Below are positions 27,186 to 36,830 of a stretch of 64,000 nucleotides of DNA, piece after piece (within the stretch, counting starts at the first letter, position 1; each line of letters begins with the position of its first letter). Origin of the DNA: Sutcliffiella horikoshii (GTDB lineage Bacteria > Bacillota > Bacilli > Bacillales > Bacillaceae_I); contig NZ_JAIVKY010000013.1 of the NCBI RefSeq assembly GCF_020524325.1, positions 25,148 through 89,147 of the forward strand. The letters are read 5' to 3'. The position numbers and the translations under genes are program-made. The notes below the pieces were generated by a model. That model saw only the letters and a list, made by a program, of their open reading frames with translations, was not told the DNA's origin and ran no database searches.

Positions 27186-29033
27186 CTATAATTTATATGA
27201 TGCGATTATCTCGCTAGTAATAAACTGTTTATGTTTATTGGCATATTTAGGTTTTAATCCTGCCTTTCGTATAACCTCCCACTCTTTAACAACGCTTTCG
27301 CTTAGCGTTAGTTTTTTTACAGCTTCTTTAATCCTTCTCATTTGGAATTGCTCTATGCTTTCTAAACTATTTTCCAGAAGCAACTTAGTTTTCGGTAACT
27401 TATGCATATATTTGTATAATAAATTTATTCTCCCCATTCTTCTCCCTATCTCATTTTTTGTAACACGTTGTATTTTTAGTTCATTTAAAATATCTTTAAC
27501 TATGGACTTTGCTAGTTCGGCTAACTGTATATCACGCTGCTCCCAGTCAATTATGGATTCTTTATTTTTTCTCCTAATCTTTTGGGGAGAATGTTCTTTA
27601 AGCCATTCTTTATCATTCCTATATAACCACATGTAGAGATTTGATTTATTTTTTCTTAGTTCTGAAATTGAAAGACCCGCATTAATTAATTTCAGCCATT
27701 GTTGCTTATATTCTTGCTTTTTATCACATGATAAAAACTCAGCATGATTATTTATCTGAGTATCTTTTTGCCATTGATTTATTACAGTTTTCGGGTCTAC
27801 ACCCAACAACTCTGCTTTTTTTCTTAAAGATAAATCACTCTGGTTGATTTCCTTTAGTTTTTCCCTCCATACATCACCAAATTCTTTTATTCTTCCAATA
27901 CGATGTCGGTCTTCTGGAACAATATCAGGTCCTTTCCTCGAATAAGAAAAACCACATGAACATCTGAAAGTTCCTACTGGTTGAGAGGATTTGCTATCCC
28001 TTGTAATTTTAACAGTCGTAATTTTATCCTCCTTATAATGTTCCGCTCCTTTGTTTAGACATGGCCATGGACCCACACCAAAAGGATTATAATCGCCGAT
28101 GTTCATTTTTGTTAATAGGGATTCTACTGTTTCTCCTAAAAAGCTAATAAGTAATATATGTCTCAGGGGGTGGCAAGATCCTCTAGGTTTTCTTAGTACT
28201 TTATGTAGCCAGGTATCCTCTGCTCCGATACTAATATTACTTTTCCATTCCTTCAAAACATTATCACCATAGTAAATAGTGAAAGAAGGTATTAATTTAT
28301 CCCATCTAATATTTCCAGATAAAGTTAAAAGCTCCATTTCTCTAAGTTTGCTTACATAAAACACCCTTAATTTTTCCGGAGTTAATGCAGTAAATCTAGG
28401 TTCTAGGAGAGCATAGCTTTGTTCTGCCACAGTTAGAAGATGATTAAAATCATCTCCACTATAGGCAGTCCTATTTGAGTCATTAATTTCGATGCTATTA
28501 TCTAATGTAAATAAGCTATGCTTATTAGTTCTTTTTCTTAAATCAACCGTTGACTTTATTAAGAATTTTTTGTGAATATGACATACTAAGACCCCATCTA
28601 ATTGATGTGTTCTGTGCCAATATGCTTCCCCATACATTTTCGTTTCAAATTTAACACAGTCTTCACAATAATAAAGACTTTGTTTACTTTTAATACTACT
28701 TGCAGTTCTTCCTAACAGCATATACAAATCTGATCCTTTTCCATTTACCATTTTATTAATTAGAGTTGTATATCTGTTTATTGGAATCCAAGGCTTGTAA
28801 TAAGGTAATATTGTATGGTTATTAATAATATCATTAGATGTAAAGGAATGGTGAGGAAGGTTATTTAATAAGTTTGAAATACTAGATGGAAAAAATAAAG
28901 TGGAACAAATTGTACTTGATCCAAAACTCTCATTTAATGAATGTTTGAAATTTTCGTTTCCTGAATATTGGTGATATCTTGCTATCACACTATAAAGTAA
29001 TTCATCTTCATATAACTTAGGAAAGAAGAGCAT
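27186..29033 (-). CDS. TnsD/TniQ-family target-selection protein (second copy)
   Basis: 615 residues. The N-terminal TniQ domain (LFFPKLYEDELLYSVIARYH) is followed by a zinc finger (YYCEDCVKF ... EAYWHRTHQLDGVLVCHIH), a second Cys cluster typical of TnsD (TFRCSCGFSYSRKGPD) and a long C-terminal helical/HTH region (LRKKAELLGVDPKTVINQWQ). Full-length TnsD-like proteins bind the attachment site and recruit TnsC. The other copy (46377-48320) follows tnsC directly. This one sits alone at the far end, so it may serve a different target or come from an older element. Confidence 0.85.
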   Translation of the reverse strand: MLFFPKLYEDELLYSVIARYHQYSGNENFKHSLNESFGSSTICSTLFFPSSISNLLNNLPHHSFTSNDIINNHTILPYYKPWIPINRYTTLINKMVNGKGSDLYMLLGRTASSIKSKQSLYYCEDCVKFETKMYGEAYWHRTHQLDGVLVCHIHKKFLIKSTVDLRKRTNKHSLFTLDNSIEINDSNRTAYSGDDFNHLLTVAEQSYALLEPRFTALTPEKLRVFYVSKLREMELLTLSGNIRWDKLIPSFTIYYGDNVLKEWKSNISIGAEDTWLHKVLRKPRGSCHPLRHILLISFLGETVESLLTKMNIGDYNPFGVGPWPCLNKGAEHYKEDKITTVKITRDSKSSQPVGTFRCSCGFSYSRKGPDIVPEDRHRIGRIKEFGDVWREKLKEINQSDLSLRKKAELLGVDPKTVINQWQKDTQINNHAEFLSCDKKQEYKQQWLKLINAGLSISELRKNKSNLYMWLYRNDKEWLKEHSPQKIRRKNKESIIDWEQRDIQLAELAKSIVKDILNELKIQRVTKNEIGRRMGRINLLYKYMHKLPKTKLLLENSLESIEQFQMRRIKEAVKKLTLSESVVKEWEVIRKAGLKPKYANKHKQFITSEIIASYKL

Positions 29034-29054
29034 AATTTACTCCTTAAATTAGAA

Positions 29055-29370
29055 TATGCTCATTGTTCCCACAACATATCGTTTTGAATCTCCTCATAAA
29101 ACTTACTTTGAGGTTTTTATACGTTTCTCTCAAACAGGACATTAATTTCATCTTGAAATGTTTCATATATTTTCGTGCAATCCTCCATTTTTAACCCTTT
29201 AGGCATATAGAATTCAAACTATCTATCATATCCATCTTTCCATGCCCATCGAGAACTTTCTCCTACTAGAAGTTGTATCTTTGTGATATACATATTTACT
29301 TCCTGTTTTAAAATTTGCCTTTTCTAGTACTAATAGAGGTTTGTATAACTCAGGAAAACTTATTGACATT
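29055..29370 (-). pseudogene. Possible gene remnant upstream of tniQ2
   Basis: A 47-codon frame (MSISFPELYKPLLVLEKANF..., near 29228-29371) ends in TGA. After a frame change the minus strand continues as FEFYMPKGLKMEDCTKIYE and FQDEINVLFERNV with isolated stops at 29219 and near 29130. The residue composition is coherent across the stops, suggesting a decayed ~100-aa gene. No family is recognised. Confidence 0.3.
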
Positions 29371-29392
29371 TAACCATTTCATTAAGAATAAA

Positions 29393-29697
29393 AAAAATCC
29401 CGCTTAATAAGTAAACAGGATTTTAATCAGTTTTCATTTCAATTATTAATATTTTTAAAAAAATATTAGGCTTTATTTTAGGCTGTTTTCGCATATTTTG
29501 TTACTTTTTCGAAATTTTAAAATTTCCGTACTAAACGTCACTGTCGTGCTCCTTTCCTGCATTAAAAGGAACTACCTTCTATTTCCAGAGCAAAAAGACG
29601 CTAAAAAGTCCAAATACCGACTTTTTACTAGTATAAAGCCACAATCTTTACGAAAAGAGCCTTAATTTAAAAGTGTCGACGGTGTACATTATAAGTC
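29393..29697. other. Non-coding spacer with hairpins
   Basis: It holds AAAATCC...GGATTTT at 29393-29425 and TAAAAAGTC/GACTTTTTA at 29602-29628, the latter plausibly terminating the SIR2-STAND gene. No coding frame is supported. Confidence 0.4.
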
Positions 29698-32600
29698 TTA
29701 AATAACTAGCTCTATACTTAGCCTACTATCTTTGCCTTTTACCCAATTATAACTATCTATTTCTCCTAGCACATAGTTCAAAAAAACAGATAGCTCTACA
29801 TTTTCTGAAATCAAAACAATTTCCTTCAATAAATCCCTGAATAGATTCACTGATTTTCTTTCTCTATGATGTTCATACTGCGAGTCCATAAAATAAGATT
29901 TCAAGGTTGTTTTTATATCTTCTATTTTTAAAGACTTACTAATATTATTTATGAACTCTGGATAGATTTTTATAATTTGCAATAATAAGTTAGGTGTATC
30001 CTCCCATTCTATTGGATGCATTAATATTAAATTCTTCATAATCGATTCTTCATTTTGTTTTATTATTTCCTTACAATTATATAAGTTCTTTTTAGAATAC
30101 TTGTTTAAAAAATATGCAGCTTTATTCGCAGAATTTCCATCTCTATTGAACAAAACTATTTTTTTAGATTTCTCATGAACTTTATCCATTATTGGTAGTG
30201 CAGCAATTGCTATATGTGGTTTAAGATAATCCATTTCATCTAAATGATTTTCAATAATAAGATATAAATCTTTTCTATATGCACTTAGCATTGCAACAAG
30301 CATTAATAAGTCTCTAGGTTGAGAAGTCCATAACCCAATGGTAATTTTATCAATTTTATTTAAATCAACTTTAATTATAGCATTCTTTATTTTATTTTCA
30401 TCTACGGAAATAATGCTACAAATTAAATCATAGATATAACTCCATTCTCTTCCAATCCCATTCGTAATACTTTCTGTTAAATCTTTTTCAGCTATTCTAT
30501 CTGAAAATGCTTTTAAACGTTCTTTCTGCTCTTTACTTCTTCTTGGTGCAGTAAAAATTTGATCTCCCCAGAATATATATTTAAAGGTATAATCAAGTGA
30601 ATTTATTGATTCGGTGAAATTGCTTTTAAAGTTTTTCTCAAAACTATCTAAAGCAGAATCATACTCTGATATCGCATACTCTTCATCATAATAATACAGA
30701 GCTACTAACAGGCTCGTTGTCGAATATACGTTATCCAATGGACAGTTCTTTAATGCAAAAGTGATTTCAGTTTTTGGTAGGTGTGTTTTTAAATTTTCTG
30801 CCCATTTTTTAGTTTGACCAATTCTTAATCTATCTAAGAACTTAGCCCAGACATACAAACTCGATGCATTCGGTTCAATATCAGATAAATTTTTAATAAA
30901 AGATTCTATGTTTAATGCGTTAACAAATTTCTTTTTCAAATCCTTATCTTCATTATAAAAAGCATTTAACAAGTTGCTGTTTGCATATGCTGTTATATGA
31001 TTAGTGTTTTCTATAATTCTTTCGAATTCTAAACGGTTATTCTCGTAAATATACTTAAAGTTGTATTTATTATTTCTACCTAATATACTTTCCATAATAA
31101 AACTACCATATCTAATACTTTCGCTATCTGTTTCACCAAACCATCGATTTAGTAAATAAGCGATTATCTCTTTAGTAAATATTTTCTTATGGAATTCATA
31201 AGTGATATTAAATGCCCTTGTTAAATTTATAAATAGATTGATCCCTTGAAAACTAATTTGCTCATCTAATATCTTATTTTGTATAAATTTAATAAATTTT
31301 TCTTTATCTTGAGAATCTGATTCTGAATAAAATTTGATTACTAATCTACATGCCATTTGCAAATGTAATGTTCTATAACCAGTTTCTCGTATAATCATTT
31401 TTTGCTTTTCTAAGAAACTCAAATTACGCTCAACCTCTTGGTGAGATTTTCCCCACCTATTGCTAATTTCAACTAAATTTTCAATCGATATTTCTTTATC
31501 AATACATAGCAGCTGATACACCGCTATTAATACTAATGTAATATCGCTTCTTCCTTGTTTCTTTATTATAAAAAAATTGTCACTTATGCTATTCCAACCG
31601 CCTCTTAGATAAAAATTAAATAACCAAGGAGTAGCCTCTTTTTTCGCTTCTTCTAATAGGTAATCATACGGTGTTTCCATGTGTAAATTACCTATAGTAA
31701 TATCCTCCCGTATATTATTTAAAATTGTCACAATAGCCTTTTCATTTACTTTATAGTGAATGTATAAATCTTCTATGGCTGACTCCCTAGAAATTATTAT
31801 GTTTTCGAGTTCTAAATCAACATCACTAGAAACTGTCATAGTTATAATTAATTTTTTATATTCGTTCACTTGATCTATTAATCTTTCGAGTAATAATTTA
31901 TCTATTTGATGCGCATCATCTATAATATAAACCGTTTTATAATTCGATTCGGGCAAGTTTAATTCAAAATCGACAGACTCATTTATTAACTTTTTAACTT
32001 CCCAACCTAATTTTCTAAAATCATTTGCTAATTGATAACTCATTATTGACTTCCCAAAGCCCGGTTCACTTTTAATAATTGCATAGCCTATTGTTTCTAG
32101 TCTTTTACTAGCTAGATTAATTTGAGGAAACCTTGCACAAGCATCTACATCCGTTGGCCTCAATCTATAACCTAATATAGCATTTTCGATGCCTTTCTTA
32201 TTATTAAAATCTACTTGCTCCCACATACATTTTGAATTATTTGGTATTTTATTCACTAAATAATTTACCGCTTTAGATGCAGGGAGAGCTATAGAACCTG
32301 TTGAAAAGGGAGAGATTCTAAAAACTTTACTATCTTTATAATTAGGCTTTAAAGCTTTCTCTACGAAAACGCTATCACTTTCAGAATATCCCAATATAAC
32401 TATATCTAGAAAATAATCTTTTTTTATAGATTTTATTATTCTTATTTCGTCCTCTGTAATATTACCATCTTCATTTGGTAACAACCAACGAGCTTCTAAA
32501 TCCCCTACATCTCCATGAGGTTTAATTAATTGGACTCTATTTGAATTAATTGAAGTACCATAAAGGCGTTCCCAAGATGTTTCAAGTAAATCATCCCAGT

Positions 32601-32991
32601 TTAAAGAGATTACTAACTTTATGTATCCATTATGGATTAATTTACAAATTCCTTCATGAACTTCCGAAGTCTTTTTATTATGATGATCATTAATCGATTT
32701 AAACTGTTGTTTAAAATAAAATAATGCATCCTCATTATTTTTAATAAACTCAAATGAATGCATAATCTTCTGAGTATCTGACCCTATAATATCTTTTGCA
32801 TCAATATTTTCATCAAATCCCATTTCTATTTTTAATTCTTTAAATTTATCAATCACTCTCCAAATAAAAGCAGGAAATTGTGCATAAAGTGGCATACCTG
32901 ATTCATATGAACCTCCTGCACCAATAACTAGTATTGCACCATGTACTCTCATATCGTCAGCTAATTCATCTAAACAACTCGTATAATCCAT
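29698..32991 (-). CDS. SIR2-STAND NTPase, Avs-like antiviral defence candidate
   Basis: 1097 residues. The N-terminal SIR2-like domain (about 1-245) has GAGGS at 24-28, SLNWDDLL at 129-136, the catalytic-His motif KPHGD at 157-161 and GYSESDS at 201-207. A STAND P-loop ATPase follows: EPGFGKS at 309-315 (Walker A) and YIIDDAH at 355-361 (Walker B). The remaining ~600 residues are helical, probably the target sensor. SIR2-STAND proteins (Avs5 and relatives) recognise a phage protein and deplete NAD+. GGAGGT precedes the ATG. It is a single-gene unit within transposon cargo. The defence role is inferred from architecture. Confidence 0.85.
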   Translation of the reverse strand: MDYTSCLDELADDMRVHGAILVIGAGGSYESGMPLYAQFPAFIWRVIDKFKELKIEMGFDENIDAKDIIGSDTQKIMHSFEFIKNNEDALFYFKQQFKSINDHHNKKTSEVHEGICKLIHNGYIKLVISLNWDDLLETSWERLYGTSINSNRVQLIKPHGDVGDLEARWLLPNEDGNITEDEIRIIKSIKKDYFLDIVILGYSESDSVFVEKALKPNYKDSKVFRISPFSTGSIALPASKAVNYLVNKIPNNSKCMWEQVDFNNKKGIENAILGYRLRPTDVDACARFPQINLASKRLETIGYAIIKSEPGFGKSIMSYQLANDFRKLGWEVKKLINESVDFELNLPESNYKTVYIIDDAHQIDKLLLERLIDQVNEYKKLIITMTVSSDVDLELENIIISRESAIEDLYIHYKVNEKAIVTILNNIREDITIGNLHMETPYDYLLEEAKKEATPWLFNFYLRGGWNSISDNFFIIKKQGRSDITLVLIAVYQLLCIDKEISIENLVEISNRWGKSHQEVERNLSFLEKQKMIIRETGYRTLHLQMACRLVIKFYSESDSQDKEKFIKFIQNKILDEQISFQGINLFINLTRAFNITYEFHKKIFTKEIIAYLLNRWFGETDSESIRYGSFIMESILGRNNKYNFKYIYENNRLEFERIIENTNHITAYANSNLLNAFYNEDKDLKKKFVNALNIESFIKNLSDIEPNASSLYVWAKFLDRLRIGQTKKWAENLKTHLPKTEITFALKNCPLDNVYSTTSLLVALYYYDEEYAISEYDSALDSFEKNFKSNFTESINSLDYTFKYIFWGDQIFTAPRRSKEQKERLKAFSDRIAEKDLTESITNGIGREWSYIYDLICSIISVDENKIKNAIIKVDLNKIDKITIGLWTSQPRDLLMLVAMLSAYRKDLYLIIENHLDEMDYLKPHIAIAALPIMDKVHEKSKKIVLFNRDGNSANKAAYFLNKYSKKNLYNCKEIIKQNEESIMKNLILMHPIEWEDTPNLLLQIIKIYPEFINNISKSLKIEDIKTTLKSYFMDSQYEHHRERKSVNLFRDLLKEIVLISENVELSVFLNYVLGEIDSYNWVKGKDSRLSIELVI

Positions 32992-33231
32992 ACAGTTACC
33001 TCCATAGGTATAATACCTATTTCATATTAAATCCAATATAGTGTAATTCTGTTAAATGTTATTATATTCTATCACATCACTTATTTTTCCTACAAATACC
33101 CTTAATTCTTCTAATCGTTTTTAATGTTATTTCAATTCCAAATAATAAAAGGGGCACCTTTAATGGCAAGTGTTGCCTTGAAATAAAGTTTGATTAAAAA
33201 TATCTCACAAACCAGCATTTTACGGTAAATA

Positions 33232-33277
33232 ATAAGAATCCATTTTGAAAAAAGATTGATCAAAATGGATTCTTATC
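33232..33277. terminator. Strong symmetrical hairpin
   Basis: A 16-17 bp stem, AAGAATCCATTTTG with its complement, and a ~13-nt loop, between the SIR2-STAND gene and the next relic. No long T-run, so the role is uncertain. Confidence 0.45.
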
Positions 33278-33402
33278 CAGCAGATTTAAGGTTTGTTTTT
33301 GTAAATTTACACCAATTTTATTTTATTCAACAATCGCGCCCGATTGTGGAAGACTTGAATTCAAGATATATAAAGAATATATCTTGCCGGAAAAAAATAT
33401 CC

Positions 33403-33559
33403 TTAATGAAATATTGATAGATTATTTCTCCCATTCGTGTCTAGAACACTATATAATAAAGAATCCCGCCAACCTTCTTTTATTAACAGATCCTCACGAA
33501 TTCTACCTTCCTTTATCATTCCCACTTTTTCCAAAACTTTTGATGAGCCTACATTTCTT
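33403..33559 (-). pseudogene. C-terminal fragment of a GNAT acetyltransferase
   Basis: On the minus strand the frame reads RNVGSSKVLEKVGMIKEGR then REDLLIKEGWRDSLLYSVL, the conserved C-terminal part of RimJ/RimL-type GNAT enzymes. The N-terminal two-thirds is missing. It is joined directly to the lipoprotein fragment upstream, so a deletion has fused the two. Confidence 0.65.
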
Positions 33560-33722
33560 TGGAGGTTTCCGCATCAATTAACCATTGGTTAACTTCATCT
33601 GGAATTTCAGCATCTTTAGAAAGATATTCATAACCGATTATGTTTTGGTCCTGATTTTGTTCGATATTACATCCACTTAAAAGTAATAAAGAAAGCATTA
33701 GTATTACACTGAAGCGTCTCAT
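33549..33722 (-). CDS. Short lipoprotein, probably truncated
   Basis: 57 residues. A type II signal peptide with lipobox (MRRFSVILMLSLLLLSGCN) is followed by ~38 residues ending DEVNQWLIDAETSKEM. GGGGGATGGT lies upstream of the ATG. The frame stops where GNAT-like sequence begins in another frame, so the original lipoprotein was probably longer and lost its 3' part to a deletion. Confidence 0.5.
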   Translation of the reverse strand: MRRFSVILMLSLLLLSGCNIEQNQDQNIIGYEYLSKDAEIPDEVNQWLIDAETSKEM

Positions 33723-34280
33723 ACCATCCCCCTATTCTCATTGAATTAGACGAAACCCCAACTATTTTTGTTTCGGTGGTATTCAATTAAACTCCCTTTA
33801 ATGGAATTAGAAACAATTTCGAATCTATATAATACCACAAATTTCCCAATTATCTTTTAACTTACAAATGGTACGACAATTAAAGGTGTAAATTCAATAA
33901 AAAAAGTAGTCCATTTTGGACTACAATTTAAAGTTTTGTACTCCAAAACTGAACTACTTATGGAAAACCCTCTAAGCCTTTAAATGTGATAAATATCATG
34001 ACACTCAACGCAATTTTCCCTCTGATTTGGTTGTTTGTACCTTACAAGTAACTTGAAATTCATTCTAAGGTTTTTTATCTTATTTTGCTCTTAATAGTAA
34101 CAAGGTGTTGGACAGCTTGTACCTGATTCTGTAGCTACGTTAATAGTATATAACCTTTTATATCAAGAACTTTTTACTGATAGAACTATAAGTTGTAAAT
34201 ACTTTTAATAAAGGACAAGATAAAAAACCGTTTACAACTCTAAAAATAAAGTTGAAAACGGTTTGTTAGATAGATAGTGT
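33723..34280. other. Non-coding AT-rich stretch with terminator-like hairpins
   Basis: GTAGTCC/GGACTAC at 33909-33927 with a T-run on the minus strand, and AAACCGTTT...AAACGGTTT at 34223-34264 downstream of the small membrane gene. No gene is supported. Confidence 0.5.
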
Positions 34281-34472
34281 TTAAGCTTTCTTTTGAAGTT
34301 TAACTGATATATCACTAATTCCCAATGCAATAAAACCATTCAACATTACTAATAGTGCATAAAAAATGTCACTACCATTTGCTTCTGAAGACAAAAGGAA
34401 CCCGCCAATAAAAATTAAACTACCGAATATTGTTATTATTCCCAAAAATGCTAGTATACTTGCTAGTTTCAT
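34281..34472 (-). CDS. Small two-helix membrane protein, possible partner of the secreted protein
   Basis: 63 residues: MKLASILAFLGIITIFGSLI, a second helix (YALLVMLNGFIALGI) and a lysine-rich tail (KLQKKA). The ATG at 34472 follows AGAGGTGA. It lies ~90 bp downstream of the secreted-protein gene on the same strand. The size, topology and position would fit an immunity protein, but that is only inference. Confidence 0.5.
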   Translation of the reverse strand: MKLASILAFLGIITIFGSLIFIGGFLLSSEANGSDIFYALLVMLNGFIALGISDISVKLQKKA

Positions 34473-34561
34473 GACTTGATTCACCTCTAGTTCTAATATA
34501 TTCATAAAGTAATTATATCAAATCAAGAAAATTAGTAGTACCTGTATTAAATGTTTGAATA

Positions 34562-35500
34562 TTATTTACCTACTGTAAAGTTTTTCTCAAGTATATATTC
34601 TCTATCAGTTTTTGTTATATCAATCGAAGCTGCACCTATACTAATGCTATTAAAAACAGATTGCCAATTTGCTCCATAGTTTCCGGCTAAAATTTCTGGG
34701 TTTCCATAAGAACTTGATGCATAATATACATCTGTTCTATAAAAACCATAGTATTTAGCAGTCGAAGAAGGTACTTTGTATACATTACCATAAACACTAT
34801 ATTTACTTAAGCTCAGGTCTTTGGAATGCCAAGAACCACTTACACTCGAGTATGTATATTGCTTCGCTAAATCTGATCCTGCTTTCTTAGTTCCAGTTCC
34901 TCTCCACGCTAAACCTACATAATCATCATACCCATTTGACCCATCAGGGAAGTCAAAATTATAATAAAATCTATATTGATATTTATTGTCTATTTTTCCG
35001 ATATAGCTTATAGCTAAATTCCCTTTAAAACATCCTGTTAGGATACGACATTCATTAATTGCTGAAGGAATGCTCAATATTGAGATTGAATCATTTGCTA
35101 AATTACCATCAGTATTTAAATCGATTACTTGCTCAGATTCAAGTTCATAATTCTCATCATAGTCTTTAATTCTTAATTTGTAACTAGTTGATTCAGGTGC
35201 CTTCCCTCCTGATGTAACAATATCAACTTTGGTTCCATATACAAGTGTAAGAATATCATGACCCATAAAGTTTAATATAGTATTTAATTCTTCTTCTTTT
35301 AAGTTTTTAACAATTGCCCCATCTACAGGTTTTACTCTTCCATCCTTAAGTTTTTCAACAGTTAGAGTTTCATTTATATAAAGTTCTTCGACCACTTTAC
35401 CCTTCCAATCAATTCCCTCTTTTTGAGCAGCAGAAATGTTAGAAAGTGACCCGAAAAAGATTGCAAACCCTACAAAAAAAGCAAATAAAAATCTCTTCAT
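34562..35500 (-). CDS. Secreted protein of unknown function
   Basis: 312 residues with a classical signal peptide (MKRFLFAFFVGFAIFFGSLS, cleavage near SAAQ). The mature part is hydrophilic, rich in Tyr, Ser and Gly (YYNFDFPDGSNGYDDYVGLA, YYGFYRTDVYYASSSYGN), with two close cysteines (ECRILTGCFKG). No enzyme motif is seen. AGGGGGA precedes the ATG. A small membrane protein gene follows. A secreted antagonistic protein or surface factor is possible; I do not recognise the family. Confidence 0.55.
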   Translation of the reverse strand: MKRFLFAFFVGFAIFFGSLSNISAAQKEGIDWKGKVVEELYINETLTVEKLKDGRVKPVDGAIVKNLKEEELNTILNFMGHDILTLVYGTKVDIVTSGGKAPESTSYKLRIKDYDENYELESEQVIDLNTDGNLANDSISILSIPSAINECRILTGCFKGNLAISYIGKIDNKYQYRFYYNFDFPDGSNGYDDYVGLAWRGTGTKKAGSDLAKQYTYSSVSGSWHSKDLSLSKYSVYGNVYKVPSSTAKYYGFYRTDVYYASSSYGNPEILAGNYGANWQSVFNSISIGAASIDITKTDREYILEKNFTVGK

Positions 35501-36034
35501 TATTTTTCCCCCTAAGTTATGATGATACTATAAGCCAATCTTGCTTCAATCTTATAATCTTGATTCTCTTTTAATCATTAATCCTTCCTTTCTCCATTAT
35601 TCTTTATAGTAAAGAGCAGTAACGCATTTAAGCTAAGTACTCTCTTACTAATGAGGTTCTTGTTCTTACTTTTAAGTAGCCTTATAGCACAACTAGTACT
35701 TAAGTTACTTTATTTCAAATTTTTGTACAAATTCCATCATCTTTCTTATTTACAGTTTATTAGTAATTATCTTTTATTTACCTTTAAAAAACTCTATATC
35801 CCAAAAATTTTATTCTTTTAAGAATATATAAACTTATACAAAGTGATTTGTAATTTATAACTTATAATTCTCCAAGTACAAACTATATTTATAGAATAAT
35901 AAAGTCCTATTAGATAAGGTGTATAATTTTATAAGTAATATTTTTACATTTAGTGTATACTTGGTATAATTAAGAATATTATTAATCTAACTATTAATAA
36001 CCGTGTTATCGATATTTAGAAAGGAGGAAATTCC
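35501..36034. other. AT-rich intergenic region
   Basis: Very AT-rich, no coding frame of note. It separates the minus-strand secreted-protein gene from the plus-strand recombinase relic, so it probably holds divergent promoters; none is clear enough to assign. Confidence 0.4.
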
Positions 36035-36707
36035 ATGAATTTTGAAATCAAAAACCAGGATGAACATTCCCTTTCAACCGAGATATTAGAACTTCAAGAA
36101 GAAGCCAAAAAGCATTTAGCAAATTCAAAAGCAGATAATACAAAGCGTGCGTATCGAAGTGATTGGACCCGCTTCTCCAAATGGTGTGAGAAGAACGCAT
36201 TTTGTGACCTTCCGGCTACCCCTGAAACCTTGGCCTATTACATTACGTATCTAGGAAAACACTCAAAGCTTCTTCTATTAAACGAAAAATGACAGCTATC
36301 TCCCAACGCTGGGTATTCCAGTCCTACGAAAGCTGCCCTTGTGAGAGGCGTTTGGGATGGGATTCAACGATCCATTGGAGTTAAAGAAGAAGGAAAAGAA
36401 GCACTTTTGCTGGATGAATTACGTCAAATCATTCAAACTATTCCCCAGGATAAGATTATTGGTGTTCGGAACCGTGCTTTGTTGGTATTAAGCTGGGCTG
36501 TTGCATTACGAAGAAGTGAACTGGTGACTTTAGATGCGGAAGATATTTCAATTACTCGGATGGATTAATTCTTCATTTAGTTACAAGTAAAACCGATCAA
36601 AAAGGAGAAGGGCAACAGCTCGTGGGACCTCCCCCCTCAGCTATACAGTATACCCCTTTTTGGCAAAGTAAAGCACTTAACAATACCTTTCATCATTATA
36701 TCTAAAT
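36035..36707 (+). pseudogene. Broken tyrosine recombinase/integrase
   Basis: AAAGGAGG precedes an ATG opening a SAM-like core-binding domain (KADNTKRAYRSDWTRFSKWC, LPATPETLAYYITYLG). A frameshift near 36270 ends that frame, and the product resumes at 36341 with KAALVRGVWDGIQRSIGV and the start of the catalytic domain (IIGVRNRALLVLSWAVALRR with the first catalytic Arg, RSELVTLDAEDI). A second frameshift near 36560 leads to LVTSKTDQKGEGQ. The His-x-x-Arg and Tyr regions are missing. It cannot be active. Confidence 0.75.
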
Positions 36708-36830
36708 CTTCTTCCATTAAATGGATCTAAAATACAAAAAGAGCACCGTTTCTTCTTCAAGAATGGCGCCCGATTGCCGAAGACTCGATTTCGAGATAAC
36801 TTGTATATGTTCTGCGATTAAGTCCTAGAT

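Noticed and set aside
33384..33581. 65-aa plus-strand reading frame
   Set aside because: It is antisense to the GNAT fragment and lipoprotein remnant, which have recognisable motifs.
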